A stretch of 8,368 nt of DNA from Pseudomonadota bacterium (GTDB lineage: Bacteria; Pseudomonadota; Gammaproteobacteria; Acidiferrobacterales; Acidiferrobacteraceae): assembly GCA_021795255.1 (NCBI GenBank), contig JAJYPQ010000147.1, positions 1 to 8,368 on the forward strand. The letters run 5' to 3'. Positions 4,654-8,368 of this stretch are shown here, in pieces; the first letter of the stretch is position 1; every line of letters starts with the position of its first letter. The notes under the pieces are model-generated. The model worked only from the letters and a program-made list of their open reading frames with translations, was not told the origin of the DNA and searched no databases. The translations under genes were made by a program, and so were the position numbers.

Positions 4654-6252
4654 TTATGGCCCAGACTGTGCCGGCGGACGATAGACCTGAGCCCAGCCAT
4701 CATCAACCGCAGCCGGGCGCGCCTTGGCCACATACATGGCTTGATCGGCATGATGAATAAGACCGTCAGCATCCTCGCTATCGAGCGGATACAAGGTCAC
4801 GCCAAGACTGACGCGTACAGGGATAACTGCATGGCCGATCACGAAAGGGGGCGCGAGCGCCCCCTTTATGCGCGCGATCACGATGTCTAACTCCTCCTTC
4901 TTGCGCAGGCCCTCCACGAGTAGAACAAACTCATCGCCTCCAAGGCGCGCGACCCTGTCGACCCCGCGCAGAACCCACTCAAGGCGCGCGGCCAGTTCCT
5001 GCAAAACCCCGTCCCCTATCGCATGCCCGTAGCGGTCATTCAGGCCTTTAAAATCGTCAATGTCCAATAACCCCACCGCTAGCAACCACCCCTCGCGATG
5101 GGCCCGTGCGAGCCTGCGCTTTAATGTCGGGTAGAGACCCCTGCGGTTCAGGAGTCCTGTGAGCGGGTCATGCGTGACCAGTTCCCGCAGGACATTCTTT
5201 TGATTCTCCTTTTCGGCCTCCCACCGAGCCGCCAGGACTTGCACCTGGCGATACGCAAACCCGCTGAAGACGAGGGTGCCGATCAGAAAGATCAAAGGGA
5301 TCTCCGCCTGCCGTCGCCACCACGCCCTAAACCAGAGAGAGCGAGGGACATCGGCAAACGCCACAAGGGGGTAGCCAGGGACACGAACGAACACGCCGAA
5401 ACGATACTGACGGGCAGCGCTAACCCAACCGTCAAAGCTCCCTTGGGCTGCTCGTGGGTGGTTTTTCAGAGTGCGGGCCAGGATGCCGGTCTGAGGCTGA
5501 CTGAGCAAGGCCGCCTGATCGTTGTGCGGAATCGGCTCCCGCGCCTCCATATAGAAATCATTGCGCAAGATACCGACAGCGAGCCCAGAGGATAGAGGAA
5601 GCTGCCCGAATAAGCCCTCGAAGTCCCGAAACTTAATAGGTGTCGCCACGAGAAAGAGCGGCCGGCCCGAAGGACCTGCGACCGTGTCACTCAAGTCGAT
5701 GACCCAATGGCCCACCAAGGGGTCGCGCAAAGGACGGTGGATATAGAGACCCGGCTCGGCGAATGCACGCCGCAATCCGGGCCATACCCGCCGCTTATGT
5801 CGAAAGCTGGGAAGTGGGCCGCCGATAGGTACGGCGGTCGAGGCGACTACCTGACCACTCGGAGCGATAAGGTCGGCGCTCGCAATCTCAGGCGAGACAT
5901 GCTGATAATCCCCCAAAATAGCCCGCGCTTGCCGCGGGTGATGCAAAGCATCTATCCGTTGCAATTGCAAGGCGAGAAAACGCAGTCCGGAGGCCTCTCT
6001 GTCCAAGGCGGTGCGGGTGGCAGTCGCTACAAGCTGTGCGGTCAAGATTAAGCGCTGATGACCATCCTTTTCATAACGATTCCACGAATGCCAGGCATAA
6101 ACAAGAGAAAATAGAACCGTGGCAAAAAACGCGAACCAGTAAGCGATCATCAGGGCATATCGATGAGGCATCCTCAGAAAACGCCTCCGCCAAAGCGTAC
6201 GGCGCTTACTCGGGCGATTTGATGGTTCGGGCACTCGCTGCATACTTTCCAT
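4654..6252 (-). CDS. Membrane-bound diguanylate cyclase with extracytoplasmic sensor region (about 532 aa)
   Basis: A GGDEF enzyme that makes cyclic di-GMP from two GTP. Numbering is from the ATG at 6252-6250, chosen for the GAGGAG just upstream (6256-6261); an ATG at 6243 or one at 6330 is also possible, and the segment from 6330 looks little like a protein N-terminus. A basic stretch (RRTLWRRRFLR) is followed by a first membrane helix at about 32-54, a 260-residue extracytoplasmic region (55-317) and a second helix at about 318-336. A short linker leads to the GGDEF domain (about 355-514). Its LDIDDFK motif (D397, the expected metal ligand) and intact RLGGDEF (G438-F442) indicate an active enzyme. 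RGVD at 429-432, five residues before GGDEF, is the product-binding inhibitory I-site. The sensor resembles a Cache-type fold only by architecture; its ligand is unknown. It converges on the BepA-like gene and is divergent from soxX. Confidence 0.9.
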   Translation of the reverse strand: MESMQRVPEPSNRPSKRRTLWRRRFLRMPHRYALMIAYWFAFFATVLFSLVYAWHSWNRYEKDGHQRLILTAQLVATATRTALDREASGLRFLALQLQRIDALHHPRQARAILGDYQHVSPEIASADLIAPSGQVVASTAVPIGGPLPSFRHKRRVWPGLRRAFAEPGLYIHRPLRDPLVGHWVIDLSDTVAGPSGRPLFLVATPIKFRDFEGLFGQLPLSSGLAVGILRNDFYMEAREPIPHNDQAALLSQPQTGILARTLKNHPRAAQGSFDGWVSAARQYRFGVFVRVPGYPLVAFADVPRSLWFRAWWRRQAEIPLIFLIGTLVFSGFAYRQVQVLAARWEAEKENQKNVLRELVTHDPLTGLLNRRGLYPTLKRRLARAHREGWLLAVGLLDIDDFKGLNDRYGHAIGDGVLQELAARLEWVLRGVDRVARLGGDEFVLLVEGLRKKEELDIVIARIKGALAPPFVIGHAVIPVRVSLGVTLYPLDSEDADGLIHHADQAMYVAKARPAAVDDGWAQVYRPPAQSGP

Positions 6253-6361
6253 GCTCTCCTCGCCATGTTGTTCTGCGAACCCGGTCTGACGTGATCCTCC
6301 CTTCATGCCTGCAGACGCCGGCCCCCTCATGAACCGACTCTTCTCTTTCAGAATAGACTAT

Positions 6362-6388
6362 GAGACCGCGAATGTGATCTCAGGTCTC
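6362..6388. repeat. Inverted repeat GAGACC / GGTCTC upstream of the cyclase
   Basis: GAGACC at 6362-6367 and GGTCTC at 6383-6388 are exact reverse complements with 15 bases between. They lie about 110 bases before the chosen cyclase start, where a promoter and operator would be expected. A second pair with the same arm length and spacer, but different sequence, occurs at 6821-6847. Binding by a regulator is inference. Confidence 0.35.
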
Positions 6389-7039
6389 CCATTTGACTCC
6401 TCTCTTCCTGCCCCTCAAAGGTTGAACAACAAAGGCAACAACTCTATTTGGCCGCTGGGGCGCCCAACGATCCCCAAGGGACGCTCGGTTTTATTGAAAG
6501 CACTTGCGGCCACCACCGCGGCGTATGAGTATGCAGTTCTTGTCAGCAACCGACTACGAGGTCCGCGCGCCGACGCCACGGTATCGGGACCGAGTGGACA
6601 CCCAAAACCCTGACGATGCCGTGAAGAACCTGGTTCGTGCGGTCCGCGAATCCCCACAAACGTCACGAAGCTTGTCCTTATGTCAGCATAGGGTCGCCAC
6701 CAAAACCCCGCGCAGTGGTCAGGCGACGCTCACCATCACAGGCGCACACACCAAACAGACCACCAGCCCGACCGTCCTCACCCGTTGGAGGCGTTCTGGA
6801 ATGCCCTGCCATCGACGGCGGAGCCGACAACCGACAGCGCACGGCTCACACTCATCCTAAAAGTACACGTTCTTGCGAGGACGAACCGACCCGGTCATTC
6901 CCTTGGCAGCCAGATAGATGGAGAATGGGGGGGTGGCCCACTGCCGTTTTGAGGTTGAATGCTCGTTTCCGAGGGCTGGGCGGCGCGATAAATGTGGGGC
7001 AGGACCCTTCGTGACGCCGTATCTCTACGAAATATTCCC
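6389..7039. other. 650-base stretch without a convincing gene
   Basis: I read all six frames. The open frames are low in normal coding signals, rich in Arg/Pro/Ser/Thr, lack ribosome sites and show no known motif. There is no tRNA, no transposase motif and no pair of terminal repeats typical of an insertion sequence. Features seen are an imperfect palindromic pair (6821-6847) and a run of seven G near 6927. It may be upstream control DNA of two divergent genes plus decayed sequence. Confidence 0.5.
6821..6847. repeat. Inverted repeat GAGCCG / CGGCTC
   Basis: GAGCCG (6821-6826) and CGGCTC (6842-6847) are exact reverse complements around a 15-base spacer in otherwise featureless DNA. No T run follows. 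It may be chance; a 6-bp match of this spacing is not rare. Confidence 0.3.
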
Positions 7040-7069
7040 TTGACGCAGACCTTGAGCGGTCGCTATGTT
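7040..7069 (+). promoter_or_regulatory. Candidate sigma-70 promoter of the sox operon
   Basis: TTGACG (7040-7045, five of six to consensus) and TATGTT (7064-7069, four of six) stand 18 bases apart. Transcription would start near 7076, giving a leader of about 67 bases before soxX. It is the best promoter-like pair seen upstream of the sox genes, but has not been compared with known sox promoters. Confidence 0.35.
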
Positions 7070-7083
7070 TACCGCCACGGCCT

Positions 7084-7104
7084 GAGGCTGGCGCACGCCA
7101 GCTC
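7084..7104 (+). other. Hairpin in the sox leader
   Basis: GCTGGC (7087-7092) and GCCAGC (7097-7102) flank GCAC. A further A-T and G-C pair forms if G7086 bulges. It falls within the predicted soxX leader and is followed by a 25-base AT-rich stretch, not a T run, so a terminator is unlikely. It may be an operator palindrome or an mRNA 5' structure. Confidence 0.4.
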
Positions 7105-7142
7105 TATAAATAAATACTTATATACTAGTCCTAGGAGGAAGC

Positions 7143-7541
7143 ATGGGTACAAGGACTGCGTCCCGCGCGGCGCAATGGATAGCAATCGGGGTCACTGTGC
7201 TGTTAGCCCCGCTCGCCATGGCGGCTGGTCGTGCCCCTACGGCGCAGGAGTGCGCTGCCCACCCGACCAACCCCGCCGTCAAGGGCGGCTGTATTGTTAT
7301 TAATCGCGGGCTCGGCAATTGCATGGCCTGCCATGTCATTGCCGGCACGACGATGGACGGGAACATCGGGCCGCAACTGAAAAACCTACGGACACGCTTC
7401 CCTAACAAGGCCGCGCTCTTCGCGCAGGTCTACGACCCGACCATGAATGACCCACACACGGCTATGCCACCTTTCGGCAAAGACCATATCCTGACCAAAG
7501 CCCAGATTCGCGAAGTCGTGGACTTCCTTTGGACCCTATAA
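7143..7541 (+). CDS. soxX: SoxX, periplasmic sulfur-oxidation cytochrome c (132 aa)
   Basis: SoxX is the small mono-haem partner of SoxA; the SoxXA pair joins thiosulfate to the cysteine of SoxY in the periplasm and passes electrons to the respiratory chain. A signal peptide spans residues 1 to about 26-28 (basic start, hydrophobic IAIGVTVLLAPLAMA). The haem motif C60-M-A-C63-H64 is intact, and M108 in AMPPFGKDHILT is the expected second haem ligand. The preceding NRGLGNCMACH and following GNIGPQLKNLRTRF are characteristic of SoxX. C37 and C50 may form a disulfide. The ATG is supported by AGGAGG at 7133-7138 (spacer of four), and the end DFLWTL fits the family. It heads the sox operon, 29 bases before soxY. 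Confidence 0.95.
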   Translation: MGTRTASRAAQWIAIGVTVLLAPLAMAAGRAPTAQECAAHPTNPAVKGGCIVINRGLGNCMACHVIAGTTMDGNIGPQLKNLRTRFPNKAALFAQVYDPTMNDPHTAMPPFGKDHILTKAQIREVVDFLWTL

Positions 7542-7570
7542 AACACACATCCATCACCAGGATTACCTTG

Positions 7571-8050
7571 ATGACTCTTCCACGCAGAACCTTCTTAAAG
7601 CAGGCCCTATCCGGGAGCGCCTTGGCGGTGGCCGCGGGCGCCGGTCTTCTCCGGCCGACCCAGGCCTTGGCCCGGACGTGGCCGTCTTGGCCGCAGGCCG
7701 CCTTTCGGCAAAAAGACATACCGATGATGTTGCGCGAGGTCTTTGGAACGCGCCCGATCGTGACGGGGGGCGTGGATCTCCATGTGCCCCTAGAGGCCGA
7801 GAACGGCGCGGTCGTGCCGGTGGTCCTGCAAAGCCAGGTGCCGGGCGCCCAGATGCTGGCCTTGGTCGTCGATAAGAACCCCTACCCGCTGGTGACCGTG
7901 GTGCATCTGACCCCCGAGGCCCTGCCGTTCTTTAACGTCCGCATCAAGATGGGCAAGAGCTCGCTTGTCCGCGCCTATGTGGCGACGGCGGATAAGGTCC
8001 ATACCGTCACCCGTCAGGTGAAGGTCACGATCGGCGGCTGTGGAGGCTAA
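7571..8050 (+). CDS. soxY: SoxY, thiosulfate carrier protein with Tat signal (159 aa)
   Basis: SoxY carries sulfur intermediates covalently on a C-terminal cysteine, as the swinging arm of the SoxYZ heterodimer. The twin-arginine signal is clear: LPRRTFLKQAL at residues 3-13, then a hydrophobic stretch, with cleavage near ALA-R (34-35). Tat export suits SoxY, which drags SoxZ across the membrane. The mature domain is a small beta sandwich (VPLEAENGAVVPVVLQSQVPGAQMLALVVDKNPYP and on). The carrier motif GGCGG sits at the extreme C-terminus, with C157 the sulfur-binding residue. I chose the ATG at 7571 for its AGGA at 7559-7562 (eight-base spacer) and for its fit to the Tat signal; an earlier in-frame TTG at 7529 overlaps soxX and adds a non-signal tail. 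It lies 10 bases before soxZ. Confidence 0.95.
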   Translation: MTLPRRTFLKQALSGSALAVAAGAGLLRPTQALARTWPSWPQAAFRQKDIPMMLREVFGTRPIVTGGVDLHVPLEAENGAVVPVVLQSQVPGAQMLALVVDKNPYPLVTVVHLTPEALPFFNVRIKMGKSSLVRAYVATADKVHTVTRQVKVTIGGCGG

Positions 8051-8060
8051 CGGAGAACTT

Positions 8061-8368
8061 ATGCATATCGCTACCAAAATGAAGACGCGGACCCGTCACG
8101 GCATCACCGAGGTCCTGGTTCTTGTGAACCACCCCATGGACACCGGGCTTGTGCGCAGCAAGATCACCCATAAGATCATCCCGGCCCACTTTATCAAGAC
8201 CTTGACGATCGCTTTAAACCAGAAGCCCGCGATCGTCTGCGATCTCAGTATCGCGATCTCAAAAGACCCGCTCATCGCGGTCCAACTGCCGCATGCGAAG
8301 TCCGGAGACCTCGTCACCGTCGATTGGATCGACAACGAGGGGATGATAGGACACGCCGAGGCTCATGT
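8061..8368 (+). CDS. soxZ: SoxZ, partner of SoxY (102 codons visible, runs off the right edge)
   Basis: SoxZ pairs with SoxY to form the soluble periplasmic sulfur carrier; it has no signal peptide of its own and rides with SoxY. The visible protein begins MHIATKMKTRTRHGITEVLV, contains the family motif HPMDTGL (24-30), PAHFIKTLTIALN (41-53) and VDWIDNEG (87-94), and ends in AEAH at the edge. Typical SoxZ proteins have about 100-110 residues, so only a few codons are missing. The ATG has GGAG at 8052-8055 and a five-base spacer. Gene order X-Y-Z, with soxA and soxB presumably next beyond the window, is known from Acidithiobacillus-type sox operons. Confidence 0.93.
   Translation, partial: MHIATKMKTRTRHGITEVLVLVNHPMDTGLVRSKITHKIIPAHFIKTLTIALNQKPAIVCDLSIAISKDPLIAVQLPHAKSGDLVTVDWIDNEGMIGHAEAH

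Noticed and set aside
6415..6666. Minus-strand frame of 83 codons upstream of the cyclase
   Set aside because: It contains a mildly protein-like stretch but no motif or ribosome site, and neighbouring frames look equally plausible; at most a decayed remnant.
6504..7014. Two overlapping plus-strand frames of about 118 and 125 codons
   Set aside because: They are rich in Arg, Pro, Ser and Thr, lack a ribosome site and any hydrophobic core pattern, and overlap each other in different frames; I judge them non-coding.
7529..7570. Longer SoxY start at a TTG inside soxX
   Set aside because: The ATG at 7571 has a ribosome site and places the twin-arginine motif at the N-terminus as expected; the extension would spoil the signal peptide.

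Overview
The window looks like the chromosome of a Gram-negative, GC-rich, sulfur-oxidising chemolithotroph, probably a gammaproteobacterium or close relative of the Acidiferrobacter/Acidithiobacillus kind. That placement rests on gene content and order only: an sHdr-type (heterodisulfide-reductase-like) cluster of the order rhd-tusA-dsrE-hdrC-hdrB, a soxX-soxY-soxZ operon, and a periplasmic BepA-like protease. No RNA gene, CRISPR array, complete insertion sequence or origin was seen.

Layout. Bases 1-2512 (minus strand, transcribed right to left) hold the front of an sHdr operon: rhodanese, TusA, a DsrE-family protein (most like DsrE3A), HdrC with two 4Fe-4S motifs, and the first 138 codons of HdrB, which runs off the left edge. 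Bases 2513-2678 are a divergent control region. On the plus strand, 2679-4430 holds a small conserved-looking protein of unknown function and, 9 bases later in the same frame, a BepA/M48 metalloprotease with a TPR-like tail; both start with TTG. A 223-base convergent gap follows, then a minus-strand membrane diguanylate cyclase with an extracytoplasmic sensor region (4654-about 6252). About 890 bases without a convincing gene (6253-7142) end in the sox leader. Bases 7143-8368 hold soxX, soxY and an almost complete soxZ running off the right edge.

How the genes fit together. SoxXYZ (with SoxA and SoxB, presumably beyond the right edge) binds and oxidises thiosulfate in the periplasm. Rhodanese, TusA and DsrE pass persulfide sulfur through the cytoplasm to the sHdr complex, which oxidises it. 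The two systems are complementary arms of thiosulfate/sulfur oxidation; the protease and the cyclic-di-GMP enzyme between them may only be neighbours.

The most interesting structure not explained by the genes is a small inverted repeat in each of three successive junctions of the sHdr operon (tusA/dsrE, dsrE/hdrC, hdrC/hdrB). In RNA form two of these are capped by tetraloops of the very stable UNCG and GNRA classes. They may set segmental stability or translation of the operon mRNA.
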